Part shown: in pieces, positions 25,529 to 33,721 of the stretch
Layout: every line of letters starts with the position of its first letter
Position numbering within the stretch: position 1 is the stretch's first letter
Assembly: GCF_002797495.1 (NCBI RefSeq)
Contig: NZ_PGEZ01000002.1
Span: 186,001-250,000 of the forward strand
DNA from: Mumia flava
Lineage (GTDB): Bacteria > Actinomycetota > Actinomycetes > Propionibacteriales > Nocardioidaceae
DNA length: 64,000 nucleotides
Direction of reading: 5' to 3'
Program-made: the position numbers and the translations under genes
Notes under the pieces: model-generated
The model's input: the letters and a program-made list of their open reading frames with translations, nothing else
The model's database searches: none
Told to the model about the DNA's origin: nothing

Positions 25529-26443
25529 TCAGAGGCCGACGACCTCGGCGACGGCCGGATAGATGAGGAACAGCAGGAAACCGACGCACAGCAGGAGCTG
25601 GGCGACGAGCATCGACTGCGAACGCTCTGCGGCCCGTCCCTCGATGTCGGACAGTTCGCGCTGGCGCATGGAGGCGGCGCGGGCGGCCAGCGACTGGCGC
25701 ACCTGCGCGCCGTCCTCGGCGACGAGCGCGAGCGCTGCTGCGAGATCGCGGAGCTCCTCGACCGCCATCTCCTCGCCGAGATCCCCGAGCGCGGCCCACG
25801 GGGTCACGCCCTGGAGCCGGGCGGACTCGATCGTGTCGCGGATCCGCACCATCGCCCAGCCGTCGCTCAGGGCGGCCGCGGCCGACAGCGACTCGGGCAC
25901 ACCGCGCCCACCCGCGAGGTTCATCGAGACCAGGTCGAGGAAGGCGCTGACCACGTGCTTGAAGTCGCGGCGTCGATCGGCCGCCTCGCTCGCGAGCTGG
26001 AGCGTGACGAGCGCGGCACCGACCAGGGCGCCGAGCCCGGCGAGCCAGATCGGCAGGTTGAAGCCCACACCGAAGAAGAGCACGGCCGGGATGAGCGCGA
26101 TGCCCGGGGCGAACAGCCCGGCCAGGGCCCCCATCACGGTCATGCCGAGGTGCGCCTCGACCGAGCGCCCCATCACCGCCAGGTCGGCCCGGACACCGGC
26201 CGGCAGGCGCCAGCCCCGCAACTCGAGGAGGGTCGCGATCCGCGACCCGAGGCGGCGGACCCGGAGCGACTCGTCCTGGTGGCGACGGTCGGCGGTCAGG
26301 CTGAGGTGGGTCGACGAGCGGCGACGGGCCGCGTCGAGCCGGGCCAGCTCCGAGGCTGCGGTGCCGGTGCCGTGGTCGAACTGAAGCACGAGCGTGAGCA
26401 CCCCGAGCCCGCACAGCGCCCCGGCCAGCATGACGAGCATCAT
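25529..26443 (-). CDS. TadC-like type II secretion F-domain protein
   Basis: Inner membrane platform protein of the Tad pilus, 304 residues. It has an N-terminal membrane segment, then a central pair (HLGMTVMGALAGLFAPGIALIPAVLFFG and LAGLGALVGAALVTLQL), the T2SSF domain with GVPESLSAAAALS and VRQSLAARAASMRQRE, and a final membrane segment LLLCVGFLLFLIYPAV. The ATG 26443 overlaps the tadB-like stop (ATGATG), which fixes the start over a longer open frame. Confidence 0.86.
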   Translation of the reverse strand: MMLVMLAGALCGLGVLTLVLQFDHGTGTAASELARLDAARRRSSTHLSLTADRRHQDESLRVRRLGSRIATLLELRGWRLPAGVRADLAVMGRSVEAHLGMTVMGALAGLFAPGIALIPAVLFFGVGFNLPIWLAGLGALVGAALVTLQLASEAADRRRDFKHVVSAFLDLVSMNLAGGRGVPESLSAAAALSDGWAMVRIRDTIESARLQGVTPWAALGDLGEEMAVEELRDLAAALALVAEDGAQVRQSLAARAASMRQRELSDIEGRAAERSQSMLVAQLLLCVGFLLFLIYPAVAEVVGL

Positions 26444-27303
26444 CGGCGGCCTCCGTCGGCCGTCGTGAAGAGGAAGCGCTGCGGCAGCTCGAAGACCGCG
26501 AGCCGACGCATCCACAGGAAGCCCAGCGCGAACAGCCCGAGGATGAGCAGCAGCACGAGCTGGCCGGCCGGTGTGGAGTACGGGGCGAGGTAGTCGCGGT
26601 TGAACACGATCAGACCGCCGACGAACACGACCGTGATGCCGACGACGATCTGCACGCTCCGGCGGGTGCTCGCGCGTCCGGCGTTGACACGACGCCGCAT
26701 CTCGAGCTCCTCGCGGGCCGAGTCCGCCAGCGAGGACAGCACGTCACGCAGGCCGGGTCCCCGCAGGCGGGCGTTGAGCATCAGGGTCGCGATCACGAGG
26801 TCGGCGCTGGGGTCGTCGAGATCGTCGGCGAACTGCTGCAGCGCCGTCGGGAGGGGCGTACGCATCCGAAGCCGGTCCGACAGCGCGATCAGCTGCGGCT
26901 GGATCGCGGGCGAGGCGGCGTACGCGGTCGCGGGGATCGCCTGCTCCAGCCCGACCGCACCGGCGATCGTGTCGCGCAGCGACTCGGTCCACGCGGCCAG
27001 GCCCTCGAGGCGTGCCATGGCCTGCTTCTCGTGGGCCGCGCCTCCCATCAGCATCGGCGCGAAGAAGACGAGAGCGCCGAGCGCGATCGCGAGCACCGGC
27101 CACCGGGTGAAGAGCAGCACCGCGAGGCCCACGCCGACAGCGATCGGCAGGCGCGTCCCCAGGGTCCGCATCCCGTCGACCAGGCCGCTGCTCGCGGCGA
27201 CCTCGCGGTCCGGCTCCCGCGCGGTCATCGCCCAGATCAGCATCAGCACGCCACCGCCGATCAGGGCGCCGGTGAGGGCGAGCAGCAGGATCTGGGCGGA
27301 CAT
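26440..27303 (-). CDS. TadB-like type II secretion F-domain protein
   Basis: Second platform protein, 287 residues. Membrane segments lie near residues 5-26, 53-86 and in the last 70 residues. The T2SSF domain shows LEGLAAWTESLRDTIAGAVGLEQAI and ARLRGPGLRDVLSSLADSAREEL. The ATG at 27303 shares one base with the stop of the CpaF-like gene, and its own stop overlaps tadC, so the three are translationally coupled. Confidence 0.88.
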   Translation of the reverse strand: MSAQILLLALTGALIGGGVLMLIWAMTAREPDREVAASSGLVDGMRTLGTRLPIAVGVGLAVLLFTRWPVLAIALGALVFFAPMLMGGAAHEKQAMARLEGLAAWTESLRDTIAGAVGLEQAIPATAYAASPAIQPQLIALSDRLRMRTPLPTALQQFADDLDDPSADLVIATLMLNARLRGPGLRDVLSSLADSAREELEMRRRVNAGRASTRRSVQIVVGITVVFVGGLIVFNRDYLAPYSTPAGQLVLLLILGLFALGFLWMRRLAVFELPQRFLFTTADGGRR

Positions 27304-28607
27304 CAGTGCACGCCCTGGTGGAACGACGCCGGCTGGTAGCCGACCCGCACGAGCTCGTCGAGGCAGCTGATCGCCGCGGCCGGGACGGCACCGTCGTGGC
27401 CCTCGGCGAACACCTCGCTGGACAGCACGCGCCCGTCCACGCCGTTGACCTCGCGCACGGAGGTCACCATCCGGCGCAGGGTCCCGCCGTCGGCGTAGTC
27501 GTTGCGGCGCTGGACGAAGACGACGAAGTCGATCGCACCGGCGATCAGCATCATCGTCGCGTCGGCCGGCAGCCGCTCCGCCGACTGGATCGCGTACGTG
27601 CAGATGCGGTTGAAGACCTCGAGCGAGGAGTTCGCGTGGATCGTCGACAGCGACCCGTCGTTGCCCTGGCTCATGGCGTTGAGCATCGTGACGATCTCGT
27701 CGCCGAGCACCTCGCCCACGATGACCCGGCTCGGGTTCATGCGCAGCGACCGGCGGACCAGGTCGGCCATCCCGATGTAGCCGCGACCCTCGGAGTTCGG
27801 GAGGCGCTCCTCGAACGCGACGACGTTCGGGTGGAGGTCCGCGAACTCGCCGAGCCCGAGCTCGAGCGCCCGCTCGACGGTGATGAGGCGCTCGTGCGGC
27901 TCGATCTCGTTCGCGAGCGCCCGCAGGAGCGTCGTCTTCCCGGCGTTGGTGGCGCCGGCGATCATGATGTTCTTGCGGGCGCGCACGGCCGCGGACAGGA
28001 ACGCTGCCAGGTCCGGCGACAGCGTGCCGTTGTCGACCAGCAGGTCGAGACTGACCCGCGACAACCGGGCCCGCCGGATCGAGAGCGACGGCCGCTGGGT
28101 CACCCCCATCACGGCCGACAGCCGGCTCCCGTCGGGCAGCCGCAGGTCGAGCTGAGGGTTCGCGGTGTCGAACGGCCGGCTGGTCAGGCCGGAGTGCGCG
28201 GCCAGCACCTGCACGAGCTCGATCAGCTCGTCGTCGCTGTCCGCGATCGGCGGCAGCTTGCGCTCCTCACCGTCGGCGTACCCCACGAAGACGTCGTCGC
28301 AGCCGTTGATGTCGATGTTCTCGACCTCGGGGTCGTCCAGCAGCGGCTGGAGGCGGCCCACGCCGTACAGGGCGGCGTGGATGCCGTCGGCGAGCTCGGA
28401 CTCCTCGAGGGTGTCCGGCGGCGTGCGCCCCGCCGAGATCTCCGCCCGGGCGTGAGCCTCGATCACGCGGGCGATGACGGCGCGGGCGTACTGACGCTCG
28501 TCCTCGCTCGACATCGGCGGCAGACCCGAGTCCGCGTCCTCGCGGCGCTGACGCGAGACCGCGTCCGCGACCTCGCTGCGCAGCCGGCGCAGCAGCATCT
28601 GATCCAT
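27303..28607 (-). CDS. TadA/CpaF-type pilus assembly ATPase
   Basis: Secretion ATPase of the type IV filament class, 434 residues, which powers pilus assembly. It has NIDINGCDDVFV in the N-terminal domain, Walker A GATNAGKTTLLRAL near residues 220-233, the Asp box ITVERALELGL, Walker B SRVIVGEVLGDEIVTMLNAM and the His box DGSLSTIHANS. All catalytic motifs look intact. It overlaps the tadB-like gene by one base and the cpaE-like gene by one base. Confidence 0.93.
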   Translation of the reverse strand: MDQMLLRRLRSEVADAVSRQRREDADSGLPPMSSEDERQYARAVIARVIEAHARAEISAGRTPPDTLEESELADGIHAALYGVGRLQPLLDDPEVENIDINGCDDVFVGYADGEERKLPPIADSDDELIELVQVLAAHSGLTSRPFDTANPQLDLRLPDGSRLSAVMGVTQRPSLSIRRARLSRVSLDLLVDNGTLSPDLAAFLSAAVRARKNIMIAGATNAGKTTLLRALANEIEPHERLITVERALELGLGEFADLHPNVVAFEERLPNSEGRGYIGMADLVRRSLRMNPSRVIVGEVLGDEIVTMLNAMSQGNDGSLSTIHANSSLEVFNRICTYAIQSAERLPADATMMLIAGAIDFVVFVQRRNDYADGGTLRRMVTSVREVNGVDGRVLSSEVFAEGHDGAVPAAAISCLDELVRVGYQPASFHQGVH

Positions 28608-29395
28608 CAGACGACCTGCCTCTCGTCGTAGCCACCGGCACGCGCGCCCGCCAGCTCGCGGATCCGGGAGGTGACGTCGACCAGGGACCGGAACAGCAGG
28701 GATCGCCGCTGCGCCCGCGGCGAGGCGGTACGCAGAGCCCGCACCGCCTTCGGGTCGTACGCGACGGTGCCGAACACAGGCACCGGGACGCCGGCCGAGG
28801 CCAGGAGCCGCTCGAGGTCCTCGCGGCTGCGCCGGTCGCCCGGATCACCCACCAGGACGACGCCGACACCTACGGAGCCGATCGAGGAGATCCGCAGCGG
28901 CTCCCGCAGTCCGAGGAGTCGCTCGCGCAGGTGCGCCAGCGACTCGACCTCCGAGCGCGCGACGAGCACGAGCGCGTCGGCCGCCTCGATCACCGGTCCG
29001 ACCGGTGTGCCCGGCACGATCCGGCCGCAGTCGGCGAGCACGTCGCGCGGATCGGCGGCCAGGCCGCGGGCGACGCTCGGCCAGGCCATGCCGAGCCCCT
29101 GCACCTGCGCCGGGCTGCGGACGCCGGCGAGCACCGGGGTCCCGTCGTCGAGGAGCTGGAGGTGGTCGTCGAGCGCCGCGTCGCGCCCGCCCCGCAGCGC
29201 CACCGCGTACGACAGCAGTCCGCGCTCGGTCTCGAGGGGCGTCCCGTCAGGGGCCGTCGACCGCAGCGCGACGTCGCCGCCGACCGGGTCGAGATCGGCG
29301 ACCACCGGATCGGTCGGCCAGGACGCGGCCAGGGCCGTCACGGTCTGCGTGACGCCGGGCGATCCCTTAGCCGAGGCGAAGGCGATCAGGCTCAT
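28607..29395 (-). CDS. CpaE-like MinD/ParA-family protein
   Basis: A 262-residue P-loop protein of the kind that localises pilus assembly. The deviant Walker region reads FASAKGSPGVTQTVTAL: the signature Lys is kept, but the P-loop Lys before Thr is Val, so ATP binding or hydrolysis may be altered. VVADLDPVGGDVALR matches the MinD switch region, and ADALVLVARSEVESLAHLRE the later strand. It has no receiver domain. The gene overlaps the cpaB-like and cpaF genes by one base each. Confidence 0.85.
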   Translation of the reverse strand: MSLIAFASAKGSPGVTQTVTALAASWPTDPVVADLDPVGGDVALRSTAPDGTPLETERGLLSYAVALRGGRDAALDDHLQLLDDGTPVLAGVRSPAQVQGLGMAWPSVARGLAADPRDVLADCGRIVPGTPVGPVIEAADALVLVARSEVESLAHLRERLLGLREPLRISSIGSVGVGVVLVGDPGDRRSREDLERLLASAGVPVPVFGTVAYDPKAVRALRTASPRAQRRSLLFRSLVDVTSRIRELAGARAGGYDERQVV

Positions 29396-30156
29396 CAGCC
29401 GTCCCCGAGGGCGCGCAGGTCGGCGTCGTCGATCGCCACGCCGCGGCGGACCAGCGCGATGCCGAGGAGGTTGCTCCCCGCGGCGTCCACGACGGCGTCC
29501 GCGGAGTCGGCGTCGACCAGCACGGTCGCCGATCCGTCGCCGCCCTCGCCGCCGGTCAGGCCGCCGCCTTCCTCGGCCGACGTGCTGAGGACCAGTCCGA
29601 TGGCGAGCGGCGTCACCTGGTCGCCGGCCGACGTGCCGGTCCGGACCAGCCTGACCTCGTCGCCGGAGCGCAGGCCCGGCGGTACGAGACCCGCCGTCAT
29701 CGGGACGCCGACCTGGGCGCGGCCCTCCCCCATCGGCTCGGCGGTGGTCAGCATCGTGACGTCGAGCAGCTGTCCCTGGCTCACCGGCACCCGTGTGTAG
29801 GTCCCGAGCACCTCGGCGGCCTGGTCCTCGGGCACGAGCTGGAGTCCTTCGCTGGCGACCGGGGTCGTCCGCAGCAGGTCGGTGGTGATCTCGGTGCCGG
29901 CCGGCACGTCCTGCGCCAGCACGAGCACCGGCTCGCGCGAGTCGAGGTTGAGCGCCAGGAGGCCCGCGATCGCGGCCCCACCGATGATCAGGAGGATGCT
30001 GAGGGCAACCATCGCGGGGCGGCGTCGGCGCGGCGGCGACGGTCGGTCGTTGCGGAGGGCGGCCATCGCATCGCGCGTCCGGACGCCCCGCTCGGCACGG
30101 TCGCGCTGCCGGTCGTGGACCGACGTACCCGACGCGCGCGTGGACTCGGTGGACAT
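29395..30156 (-). CDS. CpaB-like SAF-domain protein
   Basis: First gene of the Tad operon, 253 residues. It has a basic N-terminus, one membrane segment (AMVALSILLIIGGAAIAGLLALNL, about residues 48-71) and then a SAF domain (VLVLAQDVPAGTEITTDLLRTTPV). A later GLVPPGLRSGDEVRLVRTG segment matches the RcpC/CpaB fold. I chose ATG 30156, which has AAGGAT upstream, over an open frame reaching 30195. A Gly-rich loop, EEGGGLTGGEGGDGS, lies near residue 190. Confidence 0.83.
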   Translation of the reverse strand: MSTESTRASGTSVHDRQRDRAERGVRTRDAMAALRNDRPSPPRRRRPAMVALSILLIIGGAAIAGLLALNLDSREPVLVLAQDVPAGTEITTDLLRTTPVASEGLQLVPEDQAAEVLGTYTRVPVSQGQLLDVTMLTTAEPMGEGRAQVGVPMTAGLVPPGLRSGDEVRLVRTGTSAGDQVTPLAIGLVLSTSAEEGGGLTGGEGGDGSATVLVDADSADAVVDAAGSNLLGIALVRRGVAIDDADLRALGDG

Positions 30157-30318
30157 GAGGGGGATCCTTCGGGGGTCGTACGCGGTCACGGACACGCCCC
30201 GGTGCGCGAGAACGACGGTGGTCCCGAGACCGATGACGCGGACGTCCGCAGTCTAAGGTATGGAGGCGTCAGCACCGAATCTCCTCGGGTGAGCCGCAGG
30301 GCTGCTAACGTCCTGCGC
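30157..30318. promoter_or_regulatory. Divergent promoter between Tad operon and WXG operon
   Basis: This 162-base gap holds the start signals of two operons. On the plus strand TAACGT (30306-30311) lies seven bases before GTG 30319. On the minus strand TAGACT (30251-30256) is a good -10 for the Tad operon, leaving a leader of about 85 bases. Next to it is the perfect 12-bp palindrome gcggacgtccgc at 30238-30249, well placed to act as an operator over the Tad start site. Confidence 0.5.
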
Positions 30319-30615
30319 GTGTCCGACCTCTCCATCGACGGCGCCATGCTGGTCCGCGTCCGCTCCACGATGAAGCAGATCGAGGACCTCCTCTCGGCGC
30401 CCGCCAAGCGGATGAAGGACGTCGACGCCGCCGACCTGGGCCCGTCGGAGCTCGTCGAGCGGGTCAACGCCTTCGGCGACGAGTGGTCGTACGGGATCGA
30501 GCAGCTCGGCGAGTTCTCCGGCTCGATGGTCGAGGCCCTGGACGCGATCCAGGAGGCGTTCGACGCGGCCGACACCGATCTCGCGAACGCGCTCAACGAC
30601 GCGGAGAAGGAGTAG
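30319..30615 (+). CDS. WXG100-like helical protein
   Basis: A 98-residue protein of Esx size with two long predicted helices. It starts VSDLSIDGAMLVRVRSTMKQIEDLL; the turn contains FGDEWSYGIEQLG, a W-S-Y-G variant of WXG. GTG 30319 has TAACGT seven bases before it and no ribosome-binding site. It opens a four-gene operon with the WXG-containing protein at 30622. It is a likely type VII substrate or chaperone-like partner; the assignment rests on size, helices and context. Confidence 0.7.
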   Translation: MSDLSIDGAMLVRVRSTMKQIEDLLSAPAKRMKDVDAADLGPSELVERVNAFGDEWSYGIEQLGEFSGSMVEALDAIQEAFDAADTDLANALNDAEKE

Positions 30616-30621
30616 CGCCCG

Positions 30622-31860
30622 GTGGCCCCCACGAGCGCAGCGGACTATCCGACCCTGGGATTCGACCCGGCACCCGGCGACGTCGTCGCCGTCGACGGTC
30701 TCGTCCTCACCCTGAAGAACGTCTCCGGGGCCCTGGACGAGGTCGCGAACGTGCTCCACGGGTCGGCCGACGGCCGGTGGCGCGGGAAGGCCGCCGAAGC
30801 CTTCCGCGACCTGCTCGACGACGAGCTCCGACCGAAGGTCGACGACGCCCACCAGGCGTTCGGCGACGCGCACCGCCACCTCGGCTCCTGGGCCACGAGC
30901 CTCGAGAGCTACCAGAGGCGTGCGGAGCGGCTGGAGAGCGACGCGGCCGCCGCACAGCAGCGTGCCGACGCGGCGCAGGCGACCCTCGACGGGCTCCCGG
31001 CGGCCCCCACGCCCGGCGCTGCGCCTCCCGACGACCCCGAGGAGGCCCGCCGGCAGCGCGAGCAGCAGACCCGGAGGACCGGAGCCCGGACCGACCTCGG
31101 CAACGCCGACGCCGACGTCGCGAGCGCCCGCGAACGCGCCCGGACGCTGCACGGGGAGTACGAGCAGCGCGGTCGCGACCTCGCCCGCCTCCTCGAGGGT
31201 GCGGTCGACATCGCTCCGTCCGAGCCCGGCTGGCTGGACAGGATCGGTGACGCGATCGGCGACTTCTTCGAGGCGATCGACGACTTCCTCGCCGACATCG
31301 GCGACGCGCTGATCGAGCTGCTCGCGGAGTTCGCCCCGCTGCTCGCCCTGATCGGCGACATCGCCGGGCTGCTGAGCACCGTGCTGGGCCTCCTGGCCCT
31401 CATCCCCGGTCTCCAGTTCCTCGCCGTGCCCGCACTGATCCTCGGCGGCGTGGCCCTGCTGAGCCACTACCTCGCGGCGGTCGGCGAGACCGGCAGCTTC
31501 CTGGAGGCGCTCAAGGACCCGGCCGTGATCATGGACGCGGTCGCCCTCGCGCTCGGGGGTGGCGCCTTCGCCCTCGGCGCGAAGCTCACCGGCGTCGCCC
31601 GGGCGTCGGGCAACACCCGGATGGTGCCGCAGCTGATCGGCGGCGCACGCGAGGTCCCGTACGGCTTCTTCAACATCGCCCGCGGCACCGTCACCTCGAT
31701 GGAGATGCCCGAGCTCGTCGTCCGCACGATCAACCTGCACGTCAGCTGGGGCTCGTTCGGCGCCGTCGGCGCGGGCGCCCAGGGCAACGCGAACCTCCTG
31801 GGACGGCTGTTCAGCGGTGACGTCGGACCGATGCGCGACACCTCCCCGGTGGCGTCGTGA
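30622..31860 (+). CDS. WXG-domain protein with long coiled-coil and hydrophobic region
   Basis: A 412-residue candidate type VII secreted or membrane-acting protein. The N-terminal domain has a WXG motif in GRWRGKAAEAFRDLL near residues 51-65. A coiled-coil rich in Ala, Arg and Glu runs from about 85 to 200, broken by a Pro-rich linker. Residues 205-300 are strongly hydrophobic (LIELLAEFAPLLALIGDIAG, LLALIPGLQFLAVPALILGG). The tail of about 90 residues matches no toxin fold I know. The start is GTG 30622, six bases after the previous stop. Its stop overlaps the next gene by four bases. Confidence 0.68.
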   Translation: MAPTSAADYPTLGFDPAPGDVVAVDGLVLTLKNVSGALDEVANVLHGSADGRWRGKAAEAFRDLLDDELRPKVDDAHQAFGDAHRHLGSWATSLESYQRRAERLESDAAAAQQRADAAQATLDGLPAAPTPGAAPPDDPEEARRQREQQTRRTGARTDLGNADADVASARERARTLHGEYEQRGRDLARLLEGAVDIAPSEPGWLDRIGDAIGDFFEAIDDFLADIGDALIELLAEFAPLLALIGDIAGLLSTVLGLLALIPGLQFLAVPALILGGVALLSHYLAAVGETGSFLEALKDPAVIMDAVALALGGGAFALGAKLTGVARASGNTRMVPQLIGGAREVPYGFFNIARGTVTSMEMPELVVRTINLHVSWGSFGAVGAGAQGNANLLGRLFSGDVGPMRDTSPVAS

Positions 31861-32528
31861 CGGCACTGCGCGGCACCCTCGACCTGAGCGTCCCCGAGGA
31901 CCTCTTCGACGTGATGGTCCCGGAGGATCCCGAGGAGGCCCGGGCCGTGTTCCGCGACCTGTTCTCGCGGATGTTCCCGCGCGCCGGTGCCCACGATCTC
32001 GGCGTGCTGACCGACGGGCTGCTCGCGTGGCGCCGGCGTCTGCGCGACTCTGGCGTCGTCCTGCACGGGATCGTGGCGCTGCCGGCGAGCGAGACCGGTG
32101 CGACCCCGGCCCACTGGCACTTCTTCGCCGGGGTGGTCGACGTGCCCGAGGCCGGGGAGCTCGACGCCGGGGTGGTGGCGGCGCGCTACCTCGGGGACCA
32201 GCTCGAGCCCGACCGTGCCTACACGGAGGCCTACGAGACCGACATGGGCTGGGGTGTCGGTGTGATCACCGAGGTGCCGCTCCAGCCCGGGGACCTCCCG
32301 CCCGACCTGCGTGCGGCCGCCGGCGCCGGCGAGCCGACCGCGTTGCCACCGGTCCTCGGTCTCGCTGCGGCGATCGCGGCGGCTCCCGACAGTCGGCACG
32401 GCCTCCTGGTCGTCGGGCTCTGCCTCGACGTCGAGCGCACGCTCGAGATGGCCGCCGTCGTCGCGAGCGTCGCCGGGACGTCTGTGGTCCACGTCGAGGA
32501 GTCGGGCGCGGTCGACGGGACGCCATGA
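31857..32528 (+). CDS. Unknown protein in WXG operon
   Basis: I do not recognise this 223-residue protein. It is soluble and acidic, begins LRGTLDLSVPEDLFDVMVP, and has HGIVALPASETGATPAHWHFF near residues 62-82 and a hydrophobic VLGLAAAIAAAP near 165. GTG 31857 overlaps the stop of the WXG-domain gene (GTGA), and its own stop overlaps the next ATG, so it is made together with both. It could serve as chaperone or immunity partner of the preceding protein; this is only suggested by position. Confidence 0.6.
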   Translation: MTALRGTLDLSVPEDLFDVMVPEDPEEARAVFRDLFSRMFPRAGAHDLGVLTDGLLAWRRRLRDSGVVLHGIVALPASETGATPAHWHFFAGVVDVPEAGELDAGVVAARYLGDQLEPDRAYTEAYETDMGWGVGVITEVPLQPGDLPPDLRAAAGAGEPTALPPVLGLAAAIAAAPDSRHGLLVVGLCLDVERTLEMAAVVASVAGTSVVHVEESGAVDGTP

Positions 32529-33721
32529 GCGGCCCGATCACGCTTCCGGACGGACAGCCCCTTCCTTCCACGCGCGCCGAGCTGCTCGAGGCCCGGCACG
32601 CCGCCCTCGCGGGACTGAGCCCGCGGGTCGCGTCGGTCCGTGCCGGGCTCGCCCAGCTCGGGTGGTCCCTGCTCGGCGCCGCGGCCGCCGGCCTACTCGC
32701 TGCGGGTCTCGGGGACGGCGCCAGCGCCTGGGTACGGATCCTGCTGGTCGGTGCGGCGGTCGCCCTCGGTGCGATCGCGTCCGGCGGCCTCGTCACCGTC
32801 CTGCGCGGTCGGGCGCAGGACCGTCGGGCGGCCCGCGCCTGGAGCGTGGCCGACCGCACCGAGCCCGCTCGTGCCCTCGCACCCGGCCCGATCGACACCG
32901 AGCTGAGGACGCCGTACGACGCTCGCGACGACCCCGACCTCGACCGCGTCGCGTCCGGCGCCGCGACGGCGGCCCACGCCGGCCTGTACCGCTTCTCGGT
33001 CCTCGAGCTCACCCTGCTCGTCCCCGCCGGTCTGGTGCTGGGCCTCGTGGCAGCCCTCGCAGCGCTGTCCGGGGTGGACTCCCCCGCCACGAGCGCGGCG
33101 GCTGCGGCGGCTGCCGCGTTCCTGCTCGTGCCGGCGGCCGTCACCGGTGTGCTCCTCACCCGTGAGGCCGGCATGCGTCAGCGCCTCGCGACCCTCGTCT
33201 CCCTGGAGAACCAGGTGCTGCGAGCGCGTCGCGCCGTGATCACCGCTGCGGAGCCCCCGTCACCGGTGCGTCCCGTTCTGCCCGGGGCGTTCGTGGTGGT
33301 CGTGGTCGTCCTGGGACTCGCCGTGCTCGCGATCCGCATCGCGAGCTCGAGCCCTCCGGCACTCGTCGTCACGCTGGCGGTCCTCGCCGCGCTGGGGCTG
33401 CTGGCCGCCGTGCGGCTCGTGCGTGCGCGCCGGTTGCACCTCGTCCCGCTGCTCAGCGGCGACGGGCGCACGATTCCGCCGGCCCGAGGCCCGGCCGTGT
33501 CGGTCGCGCAGGACGGCGGCCCCGTGATCGTGCGCACGCGCGACGGACGCGTGCTCCTGGAGCTCCCCCCTGGTGCGGCCACCGACGCGGTCGTCCTCGG
33601 CCGCACCCGCGGACCGTTCGTGGGCGTCGTGGCGCTCGGCACCGTGGACGAGCCGGTGGTGCTCGCCGGCTCCGGTGTGGAGCGCCACCCCGTCCTCAGC
33701 GCGCTCGTGCAGCCTCGTTGA
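32525..33721 (+). CDS. Polytopic membrane protein in WXG operon
   Basis: A 398-residue protein of unknown function with about six membrane segments in three pairs, near residues 42-65/70-92, 158-182/186-210 and 255-278/282-300. A cytoplasmic or outer C-terminal domain of about 95 residues follows, ending VERHPVLSALVQPR. ATG 32525 overlaps the previous stop by four bases. The layout does not match EccD or other known type VII membrane parts. Its 3' end overlaps the convergent VLRF1 gene by 26 bases. Confidence 0.65.
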   Translation: MSGPITLPDGQPLPSTRAELLEARHAALAGLSPRVASVRAGLAQLGWSLLGAAAAGLLAAGLGDGASAWVRILLVGAAVALGAIASGGLVTVLRGRAQDRRAARAWSVADRTEPARALAPGPIDTELRTPYDARDDPDLDRVASGAATAAHAGLYRFSVLELTLLVPAGLVLGLVAALAALSGVDSPATSAAAAAAAAFLLVPAAVTGVLLTREAGMRQRLATLVSLENQVLRARRAVITAAEPPSPVRPVLPGAFVVVVVVLGLAVLAIRIASSSPPALVVTLAVLAALGLLAAVRLVRARRLHLVPLLSGDGRTIPPARGPAVSVAQDGGPVIVRTRDGRVLLELPPGAATDAVVLGRTRGPFVGVVALGTVDEPVVLAGSGVERHPVLSALVQPR

